A stretch of 64,000 nt of DNA from Treponema socranskii subsp. buccale (GCF_024181585.1 NZ_CP054258.1:62001-126000), one strand, 5' to 3'. Numbered from the stretch's first letter, positions 32,696-40,809 are shown. Notes: a model not told the origin generated them from the sequence alone. A program made the numbers and translations.

Positions 32696-34026
32696 AATTA
32701 TTAATTTTAAAAATGTTGCAGGCTGTGCGGCGGTATCGTACCGCCGTGTTCGGGGCTGTCTGCATTCTTTCCGCCTCCTTCGCGTTTTCGCAGGACATCA
32801 CATTTTCGGGAAGCGCCAAAACCGCAGTCGGCGTTTTTATCCGCGGCGACAATGCGGGCGATTTTTCACCCGCAAAAGAAACGGTGAGCGGAGAGGTCGA
32901 CGCGCGCTTTGCGGATTGTGCGGTCTTTATCGCGGGCAACGCGTATTTCAATGCGCTCGCTGCGAATTCCGGCGGAAGTTTTTCGGTTACCGACGGACTC
33001 GGCGCGGAACTGCAGGAAGCGTATTTTTCGTGGACGTCGAACGAGTTCGGAAACGGTTTGACGGCGGGCTTAAAAATCGGACGGCAGATAACGGCTTGGG
33101 GAAAGGCGGACGGCATACGCATCGCGGATATCCTCTGCCCGCAAAATCTCGCATCGCTCGGTACGTCGAACTACAGCGAAAGCAGGCTCGGCATCGACGC
33201 GATAAAGGGCACGCTTTCGGGAACGTATTTTTCCGCCGATGCGTATTGGATTCCGTTTTTCAGACCCTCTGCGCTTCCGTTCGAATCGTGGAATCCGCTT
33301 CGAAAAGCGCTCATTCCGAGTTCCGTTGGTGCCGTACCGGTCGTACTCGGCGATATTTCAAAGCCGGAGCTGAACATCGCGAATTCGAGCTATGCCGCGC
33401 GCGTAAGTTTTTGGTTTCCGGCGATCGACTTTTCGCTGTACGGATACTACGGCTTTGACGATTCGCCGAATCTATCGTACACATTTACTACAATACCGTC
33501 GCCAAAATTTACCGTGACGGGAAAGTATTATCGGTACGGCATGGCGGGCTTCGACTTGGCCGTTCCCGCAGGAGCTTTTGTGATCAGAGCGGAAAGCGCG
33601 TTTTTTATCGAGCGTGCGCTTCAGCTCGGACAAACTTCGTTCGGCGGCTGCGAAAGAAAAAACGAACTGAGAGCCCTTGCGGGAATCGACTGGAATAAAA
33701 ACGGCTGGATGCTTACCGCGCAGTATTACGGGGACGTCGTATTCGCTTATGTCGACTCGCTTGCGCGCGACGCGTACGAGCACGGGGCTACGGCAAACCT
33801 TTCGAAAACGCTTTTTTCCGAAACACTCACGCTTTCGTGTACCGGCCTTGTACGCTGGAACGATTTGGACGGCTTTGCCGGCCTTAAAGCCAAGTACAAC
33901 CTCACCGACGAGATTTCGCTTGCGCTTGCGTTCGACGGCTATTTTCCCGGTCCGAAAAGCGACGGCACTTACGGAAAGTATAAAGATTTGAGCTGCGTGC
34001 GATTCGAAGGAACGGTTAAATTTTAA
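32692..34026 (+). CDS. DUF1302-like outer-membrane beta-barrel protein
   Basis: 444 residues. A long signal sequence (to ...SASFAFSQD) is followed by alternating polar/aromatic strands throughout, for example LQEAYFSWTSNEFGNGLTAG, GRQITAWGKADGIRIADILCPQNL and a C-terminal strand ending RFEGTVKF with terminal Phe. The GRQ...WGKADGIRI.D...P stretch is typical of DUF1302-type barrels. In proteobacteria such barrels occur with MMPL transporters and LolA/LolB-like carriers, as here. Its role is probably the outer-membrane end of the transport path. It is coupled to the carrier gene by ATGA. Confidence 0.8.
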   Translation: MKLLILKMLQAVRRYRTAVFGAVCILSASFAFSQDITFSGSAKTAVGVFIRGDNAGDFSPAKETVSGEVDARFADCAVFIAGNAYFNALAANSGGSFSVTDGLGAELQEAYFSWTSNEFGNGLTAGLKIGRQITAWGKADGIRIADILCPQNLASLGTSNYSESRLGIDAIKGTLSGTYFSADAYWIPFFRPSALPFESWNPLRKALIPSSVGAVPVVLGDISKPELNIANSSYAARVSFWFPAIDFSLYGYYGFDDSPNLSYTFTTIPSPKFTVTGKYYRYGMAGFDLAVPAGAFVIRAESAFFIERALQLGQTSFGGCERKNELRALAGIDWNKNGWMLTAQYYGDVVFAYVDSLARDAYEHGATANLSKTLFSETLTLSCTGLVRWNDLDGFAGLKAKYNLTDEISLALAFDGYFPGPKSDGTYGKYKDLSCVRFEGTVKF

Positions 34027-34043
34027 GTACGATTCCGATCGTT

Positions 34044-34190
34044 TTGCAGGTCGAGCGAACGGCGAGTTTCGAAAATAAATAAAAATGTGCTCAAGGCGGG
34101 GTTCCGATCGCGCGCCGTGCGCTTAAGCGGTATGCTTACGGAAACCCGCCCTAAAAGCTCGAGTCGGCTAAGCGGACGGAAAAATCGAAT
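34044..34190 (+). repeat. R1 structured repeat, copy D (degenerate)
   Basis: Shares with copies A-C the order GGCGAGTTTCGAAAATAAATAAAA, GGTTCCG, GCTTACGGAA, AAAAGCTCGA and GGCTAAGCGGACGG (each seen in parts), but both ends and several stems have decayed. It fills the gap between the barrel and SUMF1 genes. Confidence 0.65.
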
Positions 34191-34274
34191 CGATCCCCGA
34201 ACCGTATAATCTGCCGGTACACATCTCAATACAAATCGACGTATAAAAATCGTTCCCGTATCCCTCAATTTTTT

Positions 34275-34303
34275 TTGATAAATTTCAAAAGGTGTGTTAT
34301 AAT
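34275..34303 (+). promoter_or_regulatory. Near-consensus promoter of the SUMF1-like gene
   Basis: TTGATA (34275-34280), 17 nt, TATAAT (34298-34303). The -10 box ends 8 nt before the ATG at 34312, and no ribosome site fits between, so the transcript would begin at or next to the start codon. Confidence 0.7.
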
Positions 34304-34311
34304 ACGGGAAC

Positions 34312-35100
34312 ATGATGATTTTAGTTAAGGGCGGTACATTTCAAATGGGTTCTCCGACCGGTATGGCCGACGAACGGCCGGTACATACCGTTACCGTCGA
34401 CGACTTTTACATGGACGAACATTTGGTTACCCAAGCCGAATGGAAAAAAATTATGGGAGTAAATCCCGCATATTTTTCAAGCAGTCCGAAAAAAGGCGAA
34501 TCGCAAATCAAACGCCCCGTCGAACACATAAGCCAGTACGACGCATTCGTCTATTGTAACAAACGCAGCATCGCCGAAAAACTGACCCCGTGCTATATCA
34601 TCAAAGGCGAATCCGATCCCAAAAAATGGGGCGCCGTTCCCGACGAACAAAACAACGTCTGGGACAATGTCCAATGTCGCTGGGAAGCGAACGGCTACCG
34701 GCTCCCGACCGAATCCGAATGGGAATACGCAGCGCGCGGCGGCGTTCACGACGGACAAAAAAAAGCGGCGAAAGACGCCGACGAAAACCGATCGTGGAAC
34801 AAAAACAACAGCGACTGCATGACACATGCCGTGTGTTTAAAATCGCCTTCCGTGCTCGGCTTTTACGATCTTTTCGGAAACGTATGGGAATGGTGCTGGG
34901 ATTGGTACGACTGCTATACGGCCGGCGAATTCGTAAACCCGCGCGGCGCCGAACGCACAGCCGACAACACCGACCGCATGGGTCGCGGCGGCGCATGGAA
35001 TGCCGAAGCATCCGACTGCTCGCCGTATTTCAGAAACTGCGGGAGCCCCGCTTCCCGCTACAACTTTATCGGCATGCGCGTCGTCCGCTCGAAAAAATAA
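34312..35100 (+). CDS. SUMF1/EgtB-type formylglycine-generating-enzyme-like protein
   Basis: 262 residues with the full FGE-sulfatase fold signature: MILVKGGTFQMGSPTGMADE, FYMDEHLVTQAEWKKIM, YRLPTESEWEYAARGG, FDLFGNVWEWCWDWY (as YDLFGNVWEWCWDWY), RMGRGGAWN and FIGMRVVRSK. Treponemes carry many such proteins; most are not proven to make formylglycine, and no sulfatase is nearby. There is no signal peptide, so it is cytoplasmic. The tandem ATGs at 34312 and 34315 follow a strong promoter too closely for a leader. Confidence 0.88.
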   Translation: MMILVKGGTFQMGSPTGMADERPVHTVTVDDFYMDEHLVTQAEWKKIMGVNPAYFSSSPKKGESQIKRPVEHISQYDAFVYCNKRSIAEKLTPCYIIKGESDPKKWGAVPDEQNNVWDNVQCRWEANGYRLPTESEWEYAARGGVHDGQKKAAKDADENRSWNKNNSDCMTHAVCLKSPSVLGFYDLFGNVWEWCWDWYDCYTAGEFVNPRGAERTADNTDRMGRGGAWNAEASDCSPYFRNCGSPASRYNFIGMRVVRSKK

Positions 35101-35200
35101 CAATTTTCTCCGTGCCCGCGCCGCAGATTTTTTTACAGAGTTCACCGAGCACAAAAACCCATGACAGGTTTTAATAATTAATAAATTTTCGGACGGAGCT

Positions 35201-35295
35201 TTTTTTGCCATCCGCCCCTCCGCCGCTTGCTCACGCGCGGCGTCCTCGCTCCGCTCCGGTCGCTGCCTGTGGCACGGCTCCGGGGCGGCGTAGGC
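35201..35295 (-). repeat. R2 repeat, copy b
   Basis: Inverted copy of 2881-2975, differing at a few positions (GTGGAG versus CCGGAG; CGAAGG versus CACAGG by eye). It lies in the gap after the SUMF1-like gene, which otherwise holds only a short AT-rich stretch. Confidence 0.75.
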
Positions 35296-35332
35296 TTTGT
35301 TTTCAAATGCCCGTACCTGCAACGCTGCTTTA

Positions 35333-35626
35333 TTATCCCAATACCTTTTTTATATTTCCGTACACGATTTTAAAATTCTTAAAAATAAAAAACGCGATCA
35401 GCGTAACGATGAGCAATTTAATAAAATATTGAAAGCTTCCCATGCAGTGCGCTATAAAATAAAACTCAGGCGATACGTTTGTCCCGCTTACCGATCCCGT
35501 ATACGCCGTATATGAGCGCCGAGCGCTCGGAAGTTCGATGATAAATAAAACGAAAAAGAAAACGCTGACGACGCCGGATAAAAAATAATAAAGCGCGCCC
35601 AGCTTTAAATAATTTTTGAATTTCAC
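35333..35626 (-). CDS. Small membrane protein of unknown function
   Basis: 97 residues with two transmembrane helices (LGALYYFLSGVVSVFFFVLFI and YFIKLLIVTLIAFFIF) and an external loop between. No family is recognised. Its start overlaps the stop of the preceding membrane-protein gene (ATGA, 35623-35626), so the two are made together and may form a complex. Confidence 0.65.
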   Translation of the reverse strand: MKFKNYLKLGALYYFLSGVVSVFFFVLFIIELPSARRSYTAYTGSVSGTNVSPEFYFIAHCMGSFQYFIKLLIVTLIAFFIFKNFKIVYGNIKKVLG

Positions 35627-35868
35627 TTATTTTCTTCCGTAAATTTTGCAAATACCCGGCCGACTCCCCAAAAGATAAAACCTTCGACCGTATTGCGCAG
35701 CATCATGGTTATATATGAAAGCTGATCGAGCGTGGCGCGCCCCTCTTCCAATATTTTTAAAATCAACGATATCGTTCCCGTCGCGATGCTTATCGCAATG
35801 TAAATCACGCTTAAATATTTTATATATTTCGGAACGTCGAATTTTTGCAACATATCGTCTTGTATCAT
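35623..35868 (-). CDS. Small membrane protein of unknown function
   Basis: 81 residues with an N-terminal hydrophobic helix (YIKYLSVIYIAISIATGTISLIL) and a second moderately hydrophobic stretch (MMLRNTVEGFIFWGVGRVF). The order helix-charged turn-helix resembles short membrane proteins of Treponema with no assigned role. A ribosome site (GAGGAG) lies 8 nt before ATG 35868. First gene of a two-gene operon. Confidence 0.65.
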   Translation of the reverse strand: MIQDDMLQKFDVPKYIKYLSVIYIAISIATGTISLILKILEEGRATLDQLSYITMMLRNTVEGFIFWGVGRVFAKFTEENK

Positions 35869-35920
35869 CGCGGCATCTCCTCATTTTCATATCGCCGCAT
35901 CGCTTGCAACAGCCTTGCGG

Positions 35921-35948
35921 CTGTCCGAAAACTGAAGTTTTTAGACAG
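35921..35948 (-). terminator. R7 hairpin, copy 1
   Basis: CTGTCCGAAAACT/AGTTTTTAGACAG (35921-35948) is a near-perfect hairpin just after the kinase-like gene. A closely similar hairpin with the same TTCAG-type loop lies at 58575-58602 after the pdxA2 gene. Confidence 0.5.
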
Positions 35949-35955
35949 CTTTCTT

Positions 35956-37035
35956 TCAGTCAGCCTTTTTTTTCGCCTTCGCCTTTGCACCGTGTTCCGC
36001 ACGTGTCGATACCGCTTTTTTTACGCTCGACGCGATTTTTTTCGCAGTTTCGGCCGCCTCTTTTCCCGCTTTCGGCGCGGATTTTTTTACGTTTGCCGCA
36101 ATCGTTTTTGCAGCGGAAGCCGCCGTTTTTTTCGCACTCACCGACGATTTTTTTACTTCCGCGGTGATTTTACGCACGGCTTCGGGAGCGGTCTTTTTGA
36201 CTTCTTCGGCAATTTTTTTCGCCGTCTTCGGAGCCGATACTTTTATGTCATCCGCAATCTTTTTCGCCGCATTCGGAGCAGATGTTTTTATATCGTTCGC
36301 AATCGTTTTTGCAGCGGAAGCCGCCGTCTTTCCTGCATCCTCCGCCGATTTTTTCAAATCCGCTGCAAACTTTTTCGTTGCAGATACAGCCGCTTTTTCT
36401 GCGGCTTCGATCGATTTCCGTACGGGACCGACGGTTTTGTGCTGTGCCGCATCGCAGATCATCGCCGCGCAGGTATCCAATCCGATTGCGCTGCTTTTGA
36501 GACACAAGTCGTAATTTTTTACTTCGCCCCAAACGCGGTCGGTATTGTATTTGTAATAAAGCTTCCGCTTTTTGTCGCGGTCGAACAGATAGCGTTCTAT
36601 GTTCGGCGCATCGACTTTATAAATGCTGCCTGCGCGCGCGATGCGGAAATCCATATCCGCATAGATAAAGACGTGAAAGCAATCCGTTCTGTCGCGCAGC
36701 ACGTAATCGGCGCATCGCCCGACGATAACGCAGGGTCCCTCTTCCGCAATCTCCCGGATAATATTGTACTGCATCACGTAGAGCTTATCGAATACCGACT
36801 GCCCCGTAGAAAATCCGCCGAAGCCCGCCGGCGCGCTGTACACGAGGTTTTGTCCCGCGGATGCGTATTCGCCCCGCTCTTCGATAAACTCCTTTGCGAG
36901 CCCGCTTTTTTCCGCAATCTTTTCTATGATTTCCCGGTCGTAAAATTTCCAACCGAGTTTATCCGCGACGTCCTTTGCGATGATGCGCCCGCCCGAACCG
37001 AACTGTCTGCTGACAGTGATGATTTTTATATCCAT
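35956..37035 (-). CDS. Cytidylate-kinase-like protein with a histone-H1-like tail
   Basis: 359 residues from ATG 37035. Residues 1-205 match the Cytidylate_kin2 family: P-loop ITVSRQFGSGGRIIAKDVADKLGW, FYDREII, and GPCVIVGRCADYVLRDR. These P-loop proteins may phosphorylate nucleotides, but substrates are unproven. Residues 205-359 form an Ala/Lys-rich, Pro-spaced tail with about 17-residue repeats (SAPNAAKKIADDIKV, SAPKTAKKIAEEVKK, TAPEAVRKITAEVKK), like the C-terminus of histone H1, and ending KAKAKKKAD. Such tails bind nucleic acid or polyanions. The fusion suggests a kinase tethered to DNA or RNA. Ribosome site AAAGGGG fits this start. Confidence 0.8.
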   Translation of the reverse strand: MDIKIITVSRQFGSGGRIIAKDVADKLGWKFYDREIIEKIAEKSGLAKEFIEERGEYASAGQNLVYSAPAGFGGFSTGQSVFDKLYVMQYNIIREIAEEGPCVIVGRCADYVLRDRTDCFHVFIYADMDFRIARAGSIYKVDAPNIERYLFDRDKKRKLYYKYNTDRVWGEVKNYDLCLKSSAIGLDTCAAMICDAAQHKTVGPVRKSIEAAEKAAVSATKKFAADLKKSAEDAGKTAASAAKTIANDIKTSAPNAAKKIADDIKVSAPKTAKKIAEEVKKTAPEAVRKITAEVKKSSVSAKKTAASAAKTIAANVKKSAPKAGKEAAETAKKIASSVKKAVSTRAEHGAKAKAKKKAD

Positions 37036-37059
37036 ATAAAATACCCCTTTATCATACAC

Positions 37060-37374
37060 ACGGATACGATCCGTAAAGTCAGTATACCATATTTCGACGG
37101 ATTTGTGTACGAAAAAAACGGGGGAAATTCTCAGACTTGTCTGCAGTCGAGCGGTTTAAGAAAAATTCCGTATGTATATTTTAAGGGGGAAAGCCTTCCC
37201 CTCGCGCGCACTCCGTTGCGCGCTGCCCCTTCCTGCGGGGACACCCCGCAACGCCCCGTTTGCCGCACGGCTTGCCGCGCAGAAAATTTTTCGAAAAAAC
37301 TCCGAAATCGCAACTTTCCGCGATTTATATATAGTGAAGTATTATCAGGATAACCGTACCGGAAATTGTATTCT
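37060..37374. other. Gene-free GC-rich stretch
   Basis: No convincing gene. GGGGGAAAGCCTTCCCC (37184-37200) is an inverted repeat, followed by GC-rich inverted pairs such as CGGGGACACCCCG (37237-37249). It may be another dispersed repeat but has no second copy in the window. Confidence 0.4.
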
Positions 37375-37591
37375 TAAAAAATAACATATAACATAAAAAA
37401 TCGGCTGCACTCCCGGCAGCAGCCCTGCCGTCCGCCGCGGCAGACCGTAATCGGAATCGGACTGCGCAATCTCTTTTTACAAAGAGATTGCTTGCCATCG
37501 GTCTGAGCGGCTCGGCGGCAGTTCCGCTGCCTCGCGTTCCGCCTTTTTATGTAAGTATGCGCTTCTTTTCTAAGTATCCATTTCCGGTGCG
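37375..37591 (+). repeat. R3 repeat, copy a (5' of rpn)
   Basis: Runs from AAAAAATAACATATAAC to CCATTTCCGGTGCG and ends 17 bp before the rpn start codon. Contains the hairpin GCAATCTCTTT/AAAGAGATTGC (37467-37492). A reversed copy of about 212 bp lies at 45608-45960, where an R4 element is inserted at the position matching GCCA^TCGG here. Confidence 0.8.
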
Positions 37592-37608
37592 GTTATCCCG
37601 GAGGTTTT

Positions 37609-38654
37609 ATGGCAAAGCATAATCGTCGATATAAGGATTCGGTCTTTGTCGATTTTTTCGGCGAAGATAAAAACGCGAAAGCGAACTTTCTTTCGCTCTA
37701 CAACGCGCTTCACGGCACTTGCCTCAATGAAACGACGGAACTCGAACCGCTGCGTCTCGAACAGGTGATGTATATGGCCTTTTGCAACGATGTCGCCTGC
37801 CTCGTCGACGGGAAAATCATCGTATTGATCGAACACCAATCCACAATCAACGCCAATATGCCGCTGCGATTTTTACAGTATGCCGCTCGGCTTTATGAAC
37901 GTATACAAAATCCCCGCGACCGTTATCTCCGCAGATTGAAAAAAATCCCTACGCCGGAGTTTTACGTATTTTACAACGGCGAAGAAGATTACCCGGAAAG
38001 CACGACCCTCCGTCTGTCCGACGCTTTTATAACGGCGCCCGAAAAACCGAGCCTCGAACTCGTTGTCAGCGTGACGAATATCAATTATAATAAGGGAAGG
38101 TTTAAAAGTGCCGCTGAAATGGCGCGACGCTTTTAACTTCGAGTTTTCAAAAGAAAACTCGCCCATATACGTGTGCGCTTTCGCGCACTAATTATACCGC
38201 TCCTAAATCTGAAGATTTACTCGCTGTATAATTTTAAAGAAGTAAGATATTGCATACGTGCAAACCGCTGAAAGAATACACGCTGTTTATCGAAGCGGTG
38301 CGGAAACATACCAAGCTCGACAGTGAAAACGGTTTTAGGAACGCGATCAAAGAGTGCATACAAAACGACATCCTGCGGGAGTATTTACAAAGAAAAAGTC
38401 GGGAGGTGATGAATATGTTAATTGCCGAATACGATTACGATGTGGACATAGCCGTGCAAAGAGAAGAAGAGCGGGAAATAGCACTCAAAGAAGGCGAAGC
38501 GAAAGGTTTTTCTCTTGGGGTTACACAGGGCATTTCCGAAGGCTCATATCAGGCGAAACTTGAAACGGCGAAGCTCATGCGCGCGCATAATTACCCGATT
38601 GCCGAAATCTGCACGATGACCGGTCTCTCCGAAGCTGAAGTCAAACAGCTGTAA
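37609..38654 (+). pseudogene. rpn: Rpn-family nuclease gene interrupted by element R4
   Basis: The first part (37609-38099) encodes KDSVFVDFFGEDKNAKANFL, LEQVMYMAFCNDVACLVDGK and ELVVSVTNINYNKG, the PD-(D/E)XK core of Rpn recombination-promoting nucleases (formerly transposase_31). The second part (38243-38654) continues ILHTCKPLKEYTLFIEA, NDILREYLQRKSREVMNMLIAEYDYD and a C-terminal helical tail. Between them is a 139-bp insert plus a 4-bp duplication (GAAG). Removing these joins the halves in frame to 300 codons, the family's normal size. The insert adds a stop after MARRF, so the present product is truncated. Ribosome site GGAGG is intact. Confidence 0.9.
38100..38238 (+). mobile_element. 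R4 four-hairpin element, copy 1 (in rpn)
   Basis: 139 bp from GTTTAAAAG to ATTTTAAA (terminal TTTAAAA inverted). Flanked by GAAG at 38096-38099 and 38239-38242, a target-site duplication. Four successive hairpins: TTAAAAG.../...CTTTTAA with inner loop TGAAAT; CGAGTTTTC-AAAA-GAAAACTCG (38139-38160 with last G at 38161); GTGCGC-TTTC-GCGCAC; and AATTATAC/GTATAATT enclosing AAATCTGAAGATTT. No protein is encoded. Related copies are at 45698, 46921 and 59250. Confidence 0.85.
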
Positions 38655-38727
38655 CGCTTCTTTGTGCATCCCGCTGCGTTGACACATACGCTCCGGTCGG
38701 CTAGGATTGCGACAATGAGGTTTTGCG

Positions 38728-39573
38728 ATGCTGAATTACAACGATCCGAAAGACATCGAAGCGTTTAACAGAGGCATAGACCGCGCCGCGCTCGTCAATT
38801 CATGCAAACATTTTGTACTCGACATGGACGGCACTTTTTATCTCGGCAATACGATTTTGCCGGGCAGTCTCGATTTTTTAAAGACACTCGAAAAAACCGG
38901 ACGCGATTATTTATTTTTTACGAATAACTCGTCGAAAAGCCCCGACGTGTACATCGAAAAGCTCGCGGGCATGAACTGCGTTATTTCGCGGAAGCAGATT
39001 ATGACGAGCGGAGACGTAACGATCGAATATCTGAACGCCGCGTATCCGGGAAAACGCGTATACCTCGTCGGAACGGAAGCGCTTATCAAAAGTTTTCGCG
39101 AAGGAGGAATCGACCTCGTCGAAGACGATCCGGATATCGTCGTCATCGGTTTCGACACGACGCTCACGTATGAAAAGATCGTAAAAGCGAGCGACTGCGT
39201 GCGCGCCGGCGCCGTCTATCTTGCGACGCATCCCGACATCAACTGCCCCGTCGAAAACGGCTACATCACAGACGTCGGCGCGTTCTGCGCGATGATTTCG
39301 CTGTCGGCGGGCGTCGGCGAAGTAAAATCGCTCGGAAAACCGAATCCCGAAACCGTCGACATGGCGATGCTCCGCGCAGGCTGGAAAAACCGCAGCGAAA
39401 TCGCCTTTGTCGGCGATCGCCTTTACACCGATATAGCAGTCGGCGTCAACAACGGCGCTCACGGATTGCTCGTGCTCACCGGAGAAGCGAACATGCGCGA
39501 CGTACAAAAATCCGACACGAAGCCCGATGCGATTTTCCGCGACTTGCGCGAAATCGGTTCGTTCCTGGAATAA
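38728..39573 (+). CDS. HAD-IIA sugar phosphatase (NagD-like)
   Basis: 281 residues. HAD motif I is FVLDMDGTFYLGNTILPG (nucleophile and acid Asp), motif II TNNSSKSP, and motif III/IV KPNPETVDMAM...IAFVGDRLYTDIAVG. A C2-type cap lies between. NagD/AraL-type enzymes dephosphorylate sugar phosphates and nucleotides in the cytoplasm. A ribosome site (GAGG) precedes ATG 38728. No partner in the vicinity, so the physiological substrate is unknown. Confidence 0.88.
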   Translation: MLNYNDPKDIEAFNRGIDRAALVNSCKHFVLDMDGTFYLGNTILPGSLDFLKTLEKTGRDYLFFTNNSSKSPDVYIEKLAGMNCVISRKQIMTSGDVTIEYLNAAYPGKRVYLVGTEALIKSFREGGIDLVEDDPDIVVIGFDTTLTYEKIVKASDCVRAGAVYLATHPDINCPVENGYITDVGAFCAMISLSAGVGEVKSLGKPNPETVDMAMLRAGWKNRSEIAFVGDRLYTDIAVGVNNGAHGLLVLTGEANMRDVQKSDTKPDAIFRDLREIGSFLE

Positions 39574-39608
39574 AACGGCAATATCGTCATATTTTTTCCG
39601 GCGCGTTT

Positions 39609-40661
39609 TCAATGCGCTTTCATCCGAGGCTTCCCCGTAGTCTTTCTGTCGATGAGTTTGTTTTTAAATTCGAGACGGGTTAAGGCGACGTGTTCGATAT
39701 CGCCGTTTTCAAGTTTCGCCTGCAAAAGCGAAAACGCGCTCTGTCCGCGCTGATTGATAAAGTGGTCGATCGTCGTAAGCGACACTCCGCTGAACTTGGA
39801 CGGGTAGATGTTGTCGAAACCGCATACGCTGTAGTCGTCGGGGATACGAAACCCCTCTTCGATGATTTCGTCGATGACGCCGTAGGCGACCATGTCGTTG
39901 ATGGCGACGATCGCGGTAACGTCGGGATACATTTGTATACATTTTTCAGCGAGCGCACGCCCCGTGCGGTGTTCGATTTCAACGGTCGAAAGCTCCAACA
40001 TCGGATCGACGTCGCTCGTAATAAGCGATACGGCACCGCTGCCGAATTTCTTAAAGCTTTCGCACAAGCCTCTGTAGCGCAATACGCGCGAAGAATGATA
40101 TTTATTGAGCGTCGTCGAAACATAGCAGACGCGCTTGTGTCCGAGCGAAATCAAATGCACTCCCATTTGATAACCCGCATCGAAGTTGTTCACTTCCGCC
40201 ATATCGATCCGCATCGCATCCTGTTTGTCTCCGACCGCGACGACAGGCAGACTGTCGGCCATTTTTTCGACGAGTCCGGGCTGCTGCGGTACCATCGAAA
40301 AAATCAATCCGCGCACGGCGGGGTTTTGCGCAAATGCGATGATTTTCTTTTCGCGTTCGATGTTCCAATATGTATTGTAGATGAGCGTCGTATAGCCGCT
40401 TTTTTCGGCGGCGAGTTCCATGCCCTGCAGGAGCGTTGCGTAGTACGGATTGATTATAGACGGACAGACGATGACGATGATGCCCGTTTTGTCGATACCG
40501 TGTTTCGGTTTGTAGTTGAATTTTCTGGCGGCGGCATATACGGCTTCGATCGTATCGTCGGAAAAGCGGGAAAGATTTTTTCCTGCGAGTATCATCGAAA
40601 CGGCTGCCGTTGAAATGTGAACGGCATCGGCTATATCGCGCAAAGTCGGTTTGGCTTTCAT
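39609..40661 (-). CDS. LacI-family transcriptional regulator
   Basis: 350 residues. N-terminal LacI helix-turn-helix (TLRDIADAVHISTAAVSMILAG) and hinge, then a periplasmic-binding-like ligand domain (GIIVIVCPSIINPYYATLLQGME; DDYSVCGFDNIYPSKFSGVSLTTID). It represses or activates genes in response to a sugar-like ligand. It is divergent from the TRAP operon, and a 17-bp palindrome (40664-40680) sits at its own start codon with a related site at 40774-40790 before the TRAP genes, so it probably controls both. No ribosome site is evident. Confidence 0.9.
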   Translation of the reverse strand: MKAKPTLRDIADAVHISTAAVSMILAGKNLSRFSDDTIEAVYAAARKFNYKPKHGIDKTGIIVIVCPSIINPYYATLLQGMELAAEKSGYTTLIYNTYWNIEREKKIIAFAQNPAVRGLIFSMVPQQPGLVEKMADSLPVVAVGDKQDAMRIDMAEVNNFDAGYQMGVHLISLGHKRVCYVSTTLNKYHSSRVLRYRGLCESFKKFGSGAVSLITSDVDPMLELSTVEIEHRTGRALAEKCIQMYPDVTAIVAINDMVAYGVIDEIIEEGFRIPDDYSVCGFDNIYPSKFSGVSLTTIDHFINQRGQSAFSLLQAKLENGDIEHVALTRLEFKNKLIDRKTTGKPRMKAH

Positions 40662-40663
40662 TT

Positions 40664-40790
40664 GTTAAACAAAATTTAACACGGATTTTAAAAAAGCGCA
40701 AGAAAAATTTGACAAGTGTACGTTTAGGCCTTATGATTTAGGGGAAATTACGGAAGTATAGTCATCGACTGTTGTTTAATTTTGTTGAAT
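40664..40790 (+). promoter_or_regulatory. TRAP-operon promoter and paired LacI-type operators
   Basis: Operator 1 GTTAAACAAAATTTAAC (40664-40680) lies next to the lacI start codon. Promoter: TTGACA (40709-40714), 17 nt, TATGAT (40732-40737). Operator 2 GTTTAATTTTGTTGAAT (40774-40790) matches the reverse complement of operator 1 at 13 of 17 positions by eye and lies downstream of the transcription start, where a bound repressor would block elongation. Confidence 0.7.
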
Positions 40791-40809
40791 TATCAATGTA
40801 GGAGGACTT

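Noticed and set aside
35845-37353. Plus-strand open frame of 502 codons
   Set aside because: Antisense to the cytidylate-kinase-like gene; the Phe/Arg repeats are the complement of its Ala/Lys tail.
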